6,503 nt of DNA from Planctomycetota bacterium. Lineage in GTDB: Bacteria; Planctomycetota; Planctomycetia; Pirellulales; Thermoguttaceae. A model generated the notes under the pieces. That model was not told the DNA's origin. It saw only the letters and a list, made by a program, of their open reading frames with translations, and made no database searches. Numbering within the stretch: the stretch's first letter is position 1; every line of letters starts with the position of its first letter. The position numbers and the translations under genes are program-made. Shown here one piece after another: positions 1 through 4,049 of the stretch. Where the stretch lies: positions 1 through 6,503 of the forward strand of contig JANXQG010000473.1 of assembly GCA_025356915.1 (NCBI GenBank), read 5' to 3'.

Positions 1-278
1 CCGTGACTCCCGTGGTCCATAACGGCGTGAAGTACGTGGCCCCTAACGACAACGGACGTGAGGGAAAGATTGAAGCTCGGGACGAAAAGACTAGCGAGAA
101 ACTCTGGGATGTTGTGATCTACAGGATCAAGATCGATCCGAATCTCGAAGGGGACGTTCAATGGGTATTCATCACCGGACTGGCATTTCAGGAAAACGCC
201 CTCTTGGTGACCAACGAGAAAAACGAGCTCTTCACTCTTGATCTCAAAACCAAGAAGGTCGAGAAGAAGAAACCGTGA
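1..278 (+). CDS. 3' end of a small planctomycete protein of unknown function (partial at left edge)
   Basis: The frame is open from the window edge to a TGA at 276-278, giving about 91 visible residues. The first possible start is a GTG at base 3, but nothing upstream can be seen, so the true start may lie outside. The visible part is hydrophilic and looks beta-rich. It reads 'GKIEARDEKTSEKLWDVV' followed by 'DVQWVFITGL', 'LLVTNEKNELFTLDL' and a lysine-rich tail. The pattern of a residue list, 'LW', then 'LDLKTKKV' resembles one blade of a PQQ-type beta-propeller. I recall short proteins of about 100-130 residues with the same 'DVQWVFI...L.VTNE' core in Planctomycetes and Verrucomicrobia, without an assigned role. 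No catalytic residues, membrane segment or cysteines are visible. A strong ribosome-binding site starts eight bases after the stop, so it may be the first gene of a pair with the broken gene at 301. Confidence 0.7.
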   Translation, partial: VTPVVHNGVKYVAPNDNGREGKIEARDEKTSEKLWDVVIYRIKIDPNLEGDVQWVFITGLAFQENALLVTNEKNELFTLDLKTKKVEKKKP

Positions 279-285
279 AGACCCC

Positions 286-292
286 GGAGGAG
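286..292 (+). promoter_or_regulatory. Strong ribosome-binding site before the broken gene at 301
   Basis: GGAGGAG lies eight bases before the ATG at 301. This is close to an ideal Shine-Dalgarno sequence and spacing. It indicates that the ATG at 301 was a real translation start even though the frame now stops after 15 codons. Confidence 0.6.
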
Positions 293-300
293 TAATCCCG

Positions 301-402
301 ATGACGACAACAAACCAACCATCTCCCGCAGTCGTGAAGAAAATTTAAGCACTGGCCAAGCTCGCCGCTGATCTTCGCCAGGGTCAGCATTTCAACATCA
401 CG
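301..402 (+). pseudogene. Broken small gene: good start, stop at codon 16, readable continuation
   Basis: An ATG at 301 with a strong ribosome-binding site opens a frame reading MTTTNQPSPAVVKKI, which ends at a TAA at 346-348. In the same frame the DNA directly after the stop reads ALAKLAADLRQGQHFNIT, a plausible amphipathic helix that carries on naturally from the first part. After about base 402 the frame no longer looks like protein and runs into the opposite-strand zinc-ribbon gene. I read this as a small cytosolic protein gene disabled by a nonsense change and cut off at its 3' end. I have a weak memory of planctomycete proteins with a similar 'ALAKLA.DLRQG..F.IT' start but no function for them. 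The alternative is a genuine 15-residue peptide. The coherent continuation argues against that. A sequencing error at 346-348 would also explain it, but not the missing 3' part. Confidence 0.5.
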
Positions 403-411
403 AGCGAGCCA

Positions 412-594
412 TCAATCGAACATCATAATTCCCTTACCCTTCTCGACATTGAATGTATGCTTGCCGCACTTTGGGCAGCAATCGAAGCCGGGACCACCCC
501 TATCGGCGGGTTTCAGACGAAGCGGCATGAACGGCTTGGTGCAGTCGGGGCACTTGTAGACCTCAATCATCTCGCCGTTGGCTGAGTCCCACAC
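412..594 (-). CDS. Small zinc-ribbon protein
   Basis: The protein has 60 residues if the GTG at 592-594 is the start, or 52 if the ATG at 568-570 is used. It contains two cysteine pairs, CPDC at residues 15-18 and CPKC at 40-43 with an extra Cys39. They are separated by a basic, proline- and glycine-containing loop. This is the layout of a four-cysteine zinc ribbon. Such domains bind one zinc and serve in nucleic-acid or protein contacts, so the exact role cannot be read. The frame is open upstream to the stop of the DoxX gene, and the two genes are about 30 bases apart on the same strand, which suggests co-transcription. The start is uncertain. An AGGAAGG sequence overlaps the GTG and sits about 22 bases before the ATG, so neither candidate has an ideal ribosome-binding site. 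Confidence 0.65.
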   Translation of the reverse strand: MWDSANGEMIEVYKCPDCTKPFMPLRLKPADRGGPGFDCCPKCGKHTFNVEKGKGIMMFD

Positions 595-624
595 CTTCCT
601 GTCACATTGGTGGAGGCTGAACCA

Positions 625-1038
625 CTACTTCTGCTTCACTGAGATAATGCTCATGGGGCCAGAACCATTGGCGATAATGAACAGCATCGCCCCCATGATC
701 GACAGGTTCTTCATAAACTGGATCATCTGTTCCTGCTGGGCTTTTGCGTCGGCAATAGCCCAGAAGTTATGGAAGTAAAAGGTCGCTAGGATGAGGAACA
801 CCAGTAGCAACGATGCCCCGATCCTTGCTCTGTATCCCGTGATAACCGAGAGGCTCCCCGCAAGCAGAAACACGATTGCACCAGCCAGCATCAGCTTTGG
901 TTGCGGTATCCCCCTGGAAGCCATGAGTTGGGCCACGTCGCTAAAATGGGGAATCTTGTTGCCCACCGCCGCCATCAGGAAGATGACGCAGAGAAGAACT
1001 CGCCCCGTGACCGCCAAAATGCCTTGCAGTTGTTTCAT
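625..1038 (-). CDS. DoxX-family integral membrane protein
   Basis: This 137-residue protein has four hydrophobic segments at about residues 7-26, 49-68, 73-90 and 110-127, the usual size and topology of the DoxX family. The family signatures visible are the first-helix arrangement with 'GNKIPHFSDVAQLMASRGIP' after it, and the aromatic 'FYFHNFW' at the end of helix 3. I chose the ATG at 1036-1038 because AAAGGA lies about eight bases upstream. The frame is open further upstream, but that extension is hydrophilic and overlaps decayed DNA. DoxX proteins sit in the inner membrane. Members have been linked to thiol and oxidative stress and to thiosulfate oxidation, but this branch has no assigned reaction. 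The zinc-ribbon gene follows on the same strand. Family membership is clear and function is not. Confidence 0.88.
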   Translation of the reverse strand: MKQLQGILAVTGRVLLCVIFLMAAVGNKIPHFSDVAQLMASRGIPQPKLMLAGAIVFLLAGSLSVITGYRARIGASLLLVFLILATFYFHNFWAIADAKAQQEQMIQFMKNLSIMGAMLFIIANGSGPMSIISVKQK

Positions 1039-1171
1039 AATTCGTTTCCTTTCGCCTTCAAGAATACCCGAGCAAGGCGACCGAAGCAACAGCATGTACT
1101 GGTACTCGCGGGCGAGAAAGCCGGGCCAGTTCAAGATGGATGCCACCGAGAAGCTGTAGGCAATTCAGAGG

Positions 1172-1263
1172 GAGTGTCTCAGGATCGTCACTACTGGAAT
1201 ATCGTGTAGTTGTGCCGGCACGGTAGGCGTATTCCCATTCGGCTCGAACTGGGTTGAGCCGTT
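1172..1263 (-). pseudogene. Decayed fragment of a formylglycine-generating enzyme (FGE/SUMF1-type) domain
   Basis: The minus strand reads RL-NPVR-AEWEYAYRAGTTTRY followed by DDPETL. This closely follows the FGE-sulfatase domain core RLPTEAEWEYACRAGTTTRY...DDP, where the Thr-Glu after RLP is now scrambled, as expected after a small insertion or frameshift. In intact proteins this block precedes the catalytic cysteines of true sulfatase-activating enzymes, or belongs to FGE-like domains of unknown role that planctomycetes carry in many copies. Here only about 30 codons are recognisable. The later FGE blocks (HGNVWEW, RGGSW) are absent, and the open frame around it does not continue the domain. 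I infer a dead fragment, not a gene. Confidence 0.6.
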
Positions 1264-1267
1264 CTTT

Positions 1268-1338
1268 CTCGTCCCGATCAAAGTAAGTGTCACACGTGGT
1301 CGCCCCGCCCAGTTTCTCAATTCCCTCCGCCGCTTCCC
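1268..1338 (-). pseudogene. Possible remnant of a planctomycete leucine-rich-repeat protein N-terminus
   Basis: Directly upstream of the FGE fragment and in the same frame, the minus strand reads EAAEGIEKLGGATTCDTYFD. The 'A.E.IEKLGG...YDY..D' pattern is one I associate with the start of short leucine-rich-repeat proteins common in Pirellula-like planctomycetes. No repeats follow, because the frame passes into FGE-like sequence. If correct, two unrelated gene fragments are fused here. The match is short and from memory, so this is tentative. Confidence 0.25.
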
Positions 1339-1365
1339 TCTGCTCGCTCGCTCTTTTCATTTCCA

Positions 1366-1410
1366 CGGCAAGGCGACCACGACATAACGTGCGTGGCTAT
1401 TGCCTTGCCG
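1366..1410. repeat. Imperfect hairpin with 9-bp outer and 5-bp inner stem
   Basis: CGGCAAGGC at 1366-1374 pairs perfectly with GCCTTGCCG at 1402-1410. Inside it, CCACG at 1377-1381 pairs with CGTGG at 1392-1396, leaving a ten-base loop and a small asymmetric internal loop. There is no T-run on either side, so it is a poor intrinsic terminator. It lies between the divergent DoxX and FMN-reductase regions in DNA without an intact gene and may be part of a degraded repeat. Confidence 0.4.
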
Positions 1411-1424
1411 CACCGCTCGCCCTA

Positions 1425-1442
1425 CGATTCCTACAGGAATCG
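1425..1442. promoter_or_regulatory. Perfect 8-bp-arm palindrome upstream of the FMN reductase; possible operator
   Basis: CGATTCCT (1425-1432) and AGGAATCG (1435-1442) are exact reverse complements separated by two bases. The 18-bp dyad sits 106 bases before the FMN-reductase start, in a non-coding stretch. The size and symmetry suit a dimeric repressor or activator site. No known consensus is recognised and no second copy was noticed in the window, so operator function is only a suggestion. Confidence 0.35.
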
Positions 1443-1548
1443 ATCCCCGCATCTCCAAAGGCGTAAACCTGCGACCGTGGATGTCGCCGCCGAGTTAGCG
1501 AGCGGGAAGGCAAAATGCACTTTTTCCACACAAGCAAGGAGCAACGTC

Positions 1549-2133
1549 ATGACGAGAAAGCCACGTATTCTGGCCTTTGCCGGAAGTACCCGGAAGGATT
1601 CGTACAATAAGAAGCTCACCCGGATCGCTGCCAAGGCTGCGGAAGAGTGCGGAGCGGATGTTACGCTGGTGGACCTGAAAGACTTGCCGATGCCGCTGTT
1701 CGATGAGGACTTGGAACGAGAGGCGGGGATGCCCGAATCTGCGGCGAAGCTAAAGGCGTTAATGGTCGAAAGCGATGGCTTCTTGATTGCCTCTCCCGAG
1801 TACAATAGCTCAATCACCGCCGTTTTGAAGAACGCAATCGACTGGGTATCACGCCCCGTGCCCAATGAGCCGTCACTTTTGGCGTTCAAGGGTAAGACTG
1901 CCGTTTTGATGAGTGCCTCGCCCGGCAATCTTGGCGGGCTTCGAGGTCTGGTCCATCTGCGTGCCATCCTTGGCAATATCGGTATGATTGTGCTGCCCGA
2001 CCAGATCGCCGTTCCCAAGGCATACGAAGCGTTCGATAGCGATGGACGATTGAAGGACGCCAAGCAACAGGCGGGCGTGCAGGACTTGGGCAAGAAACTT
2101 GCTGAGACCGTTCACAAACTCATCGCATCGTAG
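1549..2133 (+). CDS. NADPH-dependent FMN reductase (flavodoxin-fold quinone/chromate-reductase type)
   Basis: This 194-residue protein matches the NADPH-dependent FMN reductase family in length and motifs. The FMN-phosphate loop AGSTRKDSYNKKL spans residues 11-23. The second flavin-binding block SPEYNSSITAVLKNAIDWVS spans 82-101. A glycine-rich SASPGNLGGLRG follows at 122-133. The fold is a flavodoxin-like alpha/beta sandwich in the cytosol, and relatives reduce quinones, azo dyes or chromate using NAD(P)H. The start is the ATG at 1549, because AAGGAG lies seven bases upstream and family homology begins there. The same frame is open back to 1393, but that part is arginine-rich and shows no homology I recognise. 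The gene stands alone on this strand. The exact substrate cannot be read, so no gene symbol is given. Confidence 0.9.
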   Translation: MTRKPRILAFAGSTRKDSYNKKLTRIAAKAAEECGADVTLVDLKDLPMPLFDEDLEREAGMPESAAKLKALMVESDGFLIASPEYNSSITAVLKNAIDWVSRPVPNEPSLLAFKGKTAVLMSASPGNLGGLRGLVHLRAILGNIGMIVLPDQIAVPKAYEAFDSDGRLKDAKQQAGVQDLGKKLAETVHKLIAS

Positions 2134-2172
2134 TAGTCCATCCGCCTTACATGACTACAAAAGTAGATCGCG

Positions 2173-2331
2173 TTACCCATTCATCCGCCAAATCGTGAAA
2201 TTCAAGAAGCTAGCGAAGCTTACCCAGGCCAAGTAGGGCAGAAACAGAATGCCCGCCACCGAAGACCGCTGCCAGAACATCAGCATCGTTGCCACAATGG
2301 CCATCCAAAACAGAATCACTTCCACGAACGA
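2173..2331 (-). pseudogene. C-terminal remnant of a TspO/MBR (tryptophan-rich sensory protein) gene
   Basis: The minus strand from 2331 down to a TAA at 2173-2175 reads SFVEVILFWMAIVATMLMFW, a short loop, then ILFLPYLAWVSFASFLNFTI and WRMNG. This is the unmistakable end of a TspO protein: the fourth helix followed by the fifth-helix signature PYLxWVSFAxxLNFxIW. TspO is a five-helix membrane protein of about 150-160 residues that binds porphyrins and is linked to oxidative stress and light responses. Only about 52 codons survive, roughly the last third. No ribosome-binding site or convincing start exists, and the remnant begins at the base next to the peroxidase stop codon, in the same frame. 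I infer that the front two-thirds was deleted by a rearrangement that placed the peroxidase gene here. A 50-residue two-helix product from the in-frame GTG at 2323-2325 is possible but unlikely. Confidence 0.75.
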
Positions 2332-2802
2332 TCACTTCTTCGCCAACTCAGCCTCGATTACCTTCAGCACGTCGGGATCGTCAGGTTTTGTTCGAGGGCC
2401 GAAACGAGCAACAATTTCCCCGTTGCGGCCAACGACGAACTTCTCAAAGTTCCAGCTAATCTTTCCCGGCCCCACAGGCTTCGTATGGAGTGAGGTCAAG
2501 TTTTTGTAGAAATCGCAGGCTACTTCACCGTTGACCTCGACCTTGGCGAACATATCGAAACTGACGCCGTAGTTGATCCGGCAGAACTCTTTGATTTCCT
2601 CGGCGGTTCCTGGCTCCTGGGAAAGGAATTGATTGCAGGGAAAACCCAGGATCGCCAGCCCGTTCTTGGCATACTTTTCGTGTAATGCCTGGAGCTCCTT
2701 GTACTGGGGCGTCAGGCCGCACTTGCTCGCCACATTGACGATCAGCACAACCTTGCCGTGGTATTTGCTCAGGTCAACGTCTTTCCCGTCCAGGGTTTTC
2801 AT
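2332..2802 (-). CDS. Glutathione peroxidase family protein (cysteine type)
   Basis: This 156-residue thiol peroxidase of the thioredoxin fold reduces hydrogen peroxide or lipid hydroperoxides. Bacterial cysteine forms usually take electrons from thioredoxin and not from glutathione. The catalytic residues are visible: peroxidatic Cys28 in NVASKCGLTPQY, Gln62 in the 'QEPG' after GFPCNQF, and Trp117-Asn118 in the KISWNFEKF block. Cys74 in IKEFCRINYG sits where two-cysteine members carry the resolving cysteine. Cys replaces selenocysteine. The ATG at 2800-2802 is the only standard start before an upstream stop, but it lacks a clear ribosome-binding site. The codons just before it read ALAEYNFT, which continues the usual N-terminal homology (YDFTMKTLDG). 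The original protein therefore probably began earlier, perhaps with a signal peptide ending in Ala-Leu-Ala. The gene follows a hairpin repeat and directly precedes the TspO remnant. Confidence 0.9.
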   Translation of the reverse strand: MKTLDGKDVDLSKYHGKVVLIVNVASKCGLTPQYKELQALHEKYAKNGLAILGFPCNQFLSQEPGTAEEIKEFCRINYGVSFDMFAKVEVNGEVACDFYKNLTSLHTKPVGPGKISWNFEKFVVGRNGEIVARFGPRTKPDDPDVLKVIEAELAKK

Positions 2803-2852
2803 AGTGAAATTATACTCAGCAAGGGCACATTCTGCGGTTTTGCATCAACAGC

Positions 2853-2916
2853 ATATTAACCCGAAGCGCAAGCGAGGTAACAGTTTACACGCCTCGCTTG
2901 CGCTTTGAGTTAGTAT
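2853..2916. repeat. Long inverted repeat (25-bp arms) of the planctomycete Lys-Arg-Lys-Arg-Gly type
   Basis: The arm at 2853-2877, ending CCGAAGCGCAAGCGAGG, is matched by the reverse-complement arm at 2892-2916, starting CCTCGCTTGCGCTTTGAG. There is one C-A mismatch and two G-U type wobbles, and the loop is 14 bases. Each arm read outward on its own strand encodes a KRKRG stretch (NPKRKRG on plus, NSKRKRG on minus). I associate this intergenic element with planctomycete genomes, where it is often mistaken for the end of small proteins. It could work as a bidirectional transcript end or RNA-stabilising hairpin, although no T-tract follows. It separates the lipoprotein gene from the peroxidase gene. 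Confidence 0.75.
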
Positions 2917-3043
2917 TATTCGCGCCCGCGCAGAGTATAAGTGGTTTTTCCAATTTCTTTATCTCCTTTTCGATGGCGTTGGACGACTGGCAGCCGGTCA
3001 GTGCGGCAGTAGCAAACAAGGCAAGCGGCAACACTCGAGGCAT
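2885..3043 (-). CDS. Small 52-residue lipoprotein whose tail lies in the hairpin repeat
   Basis: The ATG at 3041-3043 is preceded by AAGGAG with nine-base spacing. The product starts MPRVLPLALFATAALTGCQS, a textbook lipoprotein signal: a charged start, a hydrophobic core, and a lipobox LTGC with Cys18 as the lipidation site. A short charged helix (IEKEIKKLEK, residues 24-33) follows. The last residues, NSKRKRGV, are encoded by the right arm of the inverted repeat, and the stop TAA is at 2885-2887. The mature part is only 35 residues. It is either a genuine tiny lipoprotein or the front of a longer one cut off by the repeat. The unnatural repeat-encoded tail favours truncation. It would be attached to a membrane on the periplasmic side. 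No function is recognised. A possible promoter lies at 3122-3149. Confidence 0.6.
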   Translation of the reverse strand: MPRVLPLALFATAALTGCQSSNAIEKEIKKLEKPLILCAGANNTNSKRKRGV

Positions 3044-3121
3044 GGTTCTTATCTCCTTGCGAGATTATTCGTACGACTTGGGAAATCGGATGTTTCGCTC
3101 TCGGACTCCCCTATTGCTGGA

Positions 3122-3149
3122 ATTATTGCGCGTCCGTCCGGTAAAGCAA
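3122..3149 (-). promoter_or_regulatory. Possible promoter for the small lipoprotein gene
   Basis: On the minus strand TTGCTT (3149-3144) and AATAAT (3127-3122) are separated by 16 bases and point toward the lipoprotein start about 80 bases away. The -10 box matches five of six consensus positions and the -35 box only three. Planctomycete promoters are poorly defined, so this is a weak call. Confidence 0.25.
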
Positions 3150-3198
3150 GGGGGGACTGGTCGGCCACTCCCCGAAACAATGGTTGCCCGGCCCCGTA

Positions 3199-3225
3199 TT
3201 GCAGTTGGATGCCGCAGTGTAAAAT
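3199..3225 (+). promoter_or_regulatory. Possible promoter for rubrerythrin
   Basis: TTGCAG (3199-3204) and TAAAAT (3220-3225) are 15 bases apart, about 37 bases before the rubrerythrin ATG. The -10 box is a five-of-six match and the spacing is slightly short. The region between 3044 and 3261 is otherwise free of genes and serves as the divergent leader of rubrerythrin and the lipoprotein. Confidence 0.3.
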
Positions 3226-3261
3226 GGCGGGAAACCCCATCCCAAAACCGAGGAGAATCCC

Positions 3262-3762
3262 ATGTCCACCCACAACAACCTACAGGCCGCATTTGCCGGT
3301 GAAAGCCAAGCCAACCGTAAATACCTTGCTTTCGCTGCCAAGGCCGACGCCGAAGGTCATCCCCAGATCGCCAAGCTGTTCCGTGCCGCTGCTGCTGCGG
3401 AAACTGTTCATGCCCACGCTCACCTGCGGGTCATGGGCGGCGTGAAGGACACAAAGCAGAATCTTCAAGCCGCCATCGAAGGCGAGGGATACGAGTTTAA
3501 AGAGATGTATCCCGCCTTCATCAAGGAAGCTGAGACCGAAGGCAACAAGGCGGCAGTGATTTCCTTCCGCAATGCCAACGCCGTCGAGAAAACGCACTAC
3601 GACCTCTACAGCAAGGCACTGGAAACCCTGGAGGCGGGAAAGGATTTGCCCGCTGCCACGATATACGTTTGCGATGTCTGCGGCCACACGCATGTCGGCG
3701 AAGCCCCCGACAAGTGCCCGGTCTGCGGTGCATCCAGGTCGAAGTTCAAGGAAGTGGTGTAG
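3262..3762 (+). CDS. Rubrerythrin (diiron peroxidase with rubredoxin-like tail)
   Basis: This 166-residue cytosolic non-haem iron protein reduces hydrogen peroxide to water in low-oxygen bacteria. Residues 1-130 form the ferritin-like four-helix domain. Visible iron-ligand motifs are E14 in FAGESQANRKYLAF, the E47-x-x-H50 in AAETVHAH, the GEGYEFKEMYPAF block at 74-86 with spaced glutamates, and E109-x-x-H112 in VEKTHYDLY. Residues 134-166 form the rubredoxin-like domain with C137-x2-C140 and C152-P-V-C155-G, which would bind one iron and pass electrons to the diiron centre. The domain order and length are those of a short classical rubrerythrin. AGGAG lies six bases before the ATG at 3262. 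It appears to be transcribed alone, and its upstream region is shared with the divergent lipoprotein gene. Confidence 0.95.
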   Translation: MSTHNNLQAAFAGESQANRKYLAFAAKADAEGHPQIAKLFRAAAAAETVHAHAHLRVMGGVKDTKQNLQAAIEGEGYEFKEMYPAFIKEAETEGNKAAVISFRNANAVEKTHYDLYSKALETLEAGKDLPAATIYVCDVCGHTHVGEAPDKCPVCGASRSKFKEVV

Positions 3763-3821
3763 CCATGCTTAGCGACGGTGATCGAGGCGTTGGCAGGTGG
3801 CGTACAACTCACTGAATTTTC

Positions 3822-3830
3822 TGATATACT
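3822..3830 (+). promoter_or_regulatory. Possible extended -10 promoter ahead of the tRNA and regulator genes
   Basis: TGATATACT fits the extended -10 form TGnTATAAT with one change. It lies in the 190-base gap after rubrerythrin, about 120 bases before the tRNA. No good -35 box is seen at the normal distance, which extended -10 promoters can tolerate. The rest of the gap, 3763-3952, holds no gene I can support. Confidence 0.3.
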
Positions 3831-3865
3831 TGGACACAGCATTTCCTTTAAGGGTTGGATGTCTT

Positions 3866-3885
3866 GGGCGTACAAGCGGGCGTAC
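3866..3885 (+). repeat. Short tandem-like direct repeat GGGCGTAC
   Basis: GGGCGTAC occurs at 3866-3873 and again at 3878-3885, with a 12-base period, 67 bases before the tRNA gene. It could be a pair of protein-binding half sites on one helix face or simple chance. Confidence 0.25.
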
Positions 3886-3952
3886 TGCTTATGAGCCAAT
3901 TCTACCGCCCCCCCTGAAGAATGTGAATATCAAGCAGAAAACAGTATTATTT

Positions 3953-4025
3953 GCCCCCGTAGCTCAGGGGATAGAGCGATGGTTTCCTAAACCATAGGTC
4001 GCAGGTCCGAATCCTGCCGGGGGTA
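3953..4025 (+). tRNA. tRNA-Arg, anticodon CCU (reads AGG)
   Basis: The gene folds as a complete 73-base cloverleaf. The acceptor stem GCCCCCG/CGGGGGT spans 3953-3959 and 4018-4024, and its first pair is G-U. The D-stem is GCTC/GAGC with a loop containing G18-G19 and A20, an arginine identity base. The anticodon stem is ATGGT/ACCAT with loop TTCCTAA and anticodon CCT at 3986-3988. The variable loop has five bases. The T-stem is GCAGG/CCTGC and the discriminator base is A. CCA is not encoded. The T-loop reads TCCGAAT where TTCGAAT is expected, so the position-55 uridine, normally pseudouridine in nearly every tRNA, is C here. The regulator gene starts 24 bases downstream on the same strand. Confidence 0.95.
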
Positions 4026-4049
4026 CTGTACCAGTAAAGGGTAGGGCGC

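Noticed and set aside
1039..1146. N-terminal extension of the DoxX protein by 36 residues
   Set aside because: The extension is hydrophilic and lies in decayed DNA, while the internal ATG at 1036-1038 has a good ribosome-binding site and fits DoxX length.
1393..1548. 52-residue upstream extension of the FMN reductase
   Set aside because: It is arginine-rich, contains the hairpin arm and the palindrome, and lacks homology. AAGGAG directly precedes the ATG at 1549.
2152..2167. Small CTAC-AAAA-GTAG hairpin after the FMN reductase as a terminator
   Set aside because: The stem is only four pairs and no T-run follows.
2633..2908. 91-codon plus-strand frame ending in NPKRKRGN...
   Set aside because: It overlaps the peroxidase gene in antisense, and its tail is the hairpin repeat.
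2959..3058. Two similar AAGGAGATAA stretches, before and inside the lipoprotein gene, as duplicated start regions
   Set aside because: The inner copy encodes the charged helix KEIKK and has no proper start codon with family support, so chance is more likely.
3280..3693. 137-codon minus-strand frame opposite rubrerythrin
   Set aside because: It lies wholly inside the rubrerythrin gene and is an antisense shadow.
3763..3892. In-frame reading after the rubrerythrin stop, including ILGHSISFKG, which hints at an integrase-like GHS motif
   Set aside because: It has no start, is only about 40 codons, and lacks the other recombinase motifs. The three-residue resemblance is too weak, although it lies near a tRNA.
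3797..3997. Plus-strand open frame of 66 codons ending FAPVAQGIERWFPKP
   Set aside because: Its last third is the translation of the tRNA-Arg gene, a familiar false protein. It has no ribosome-binding site.
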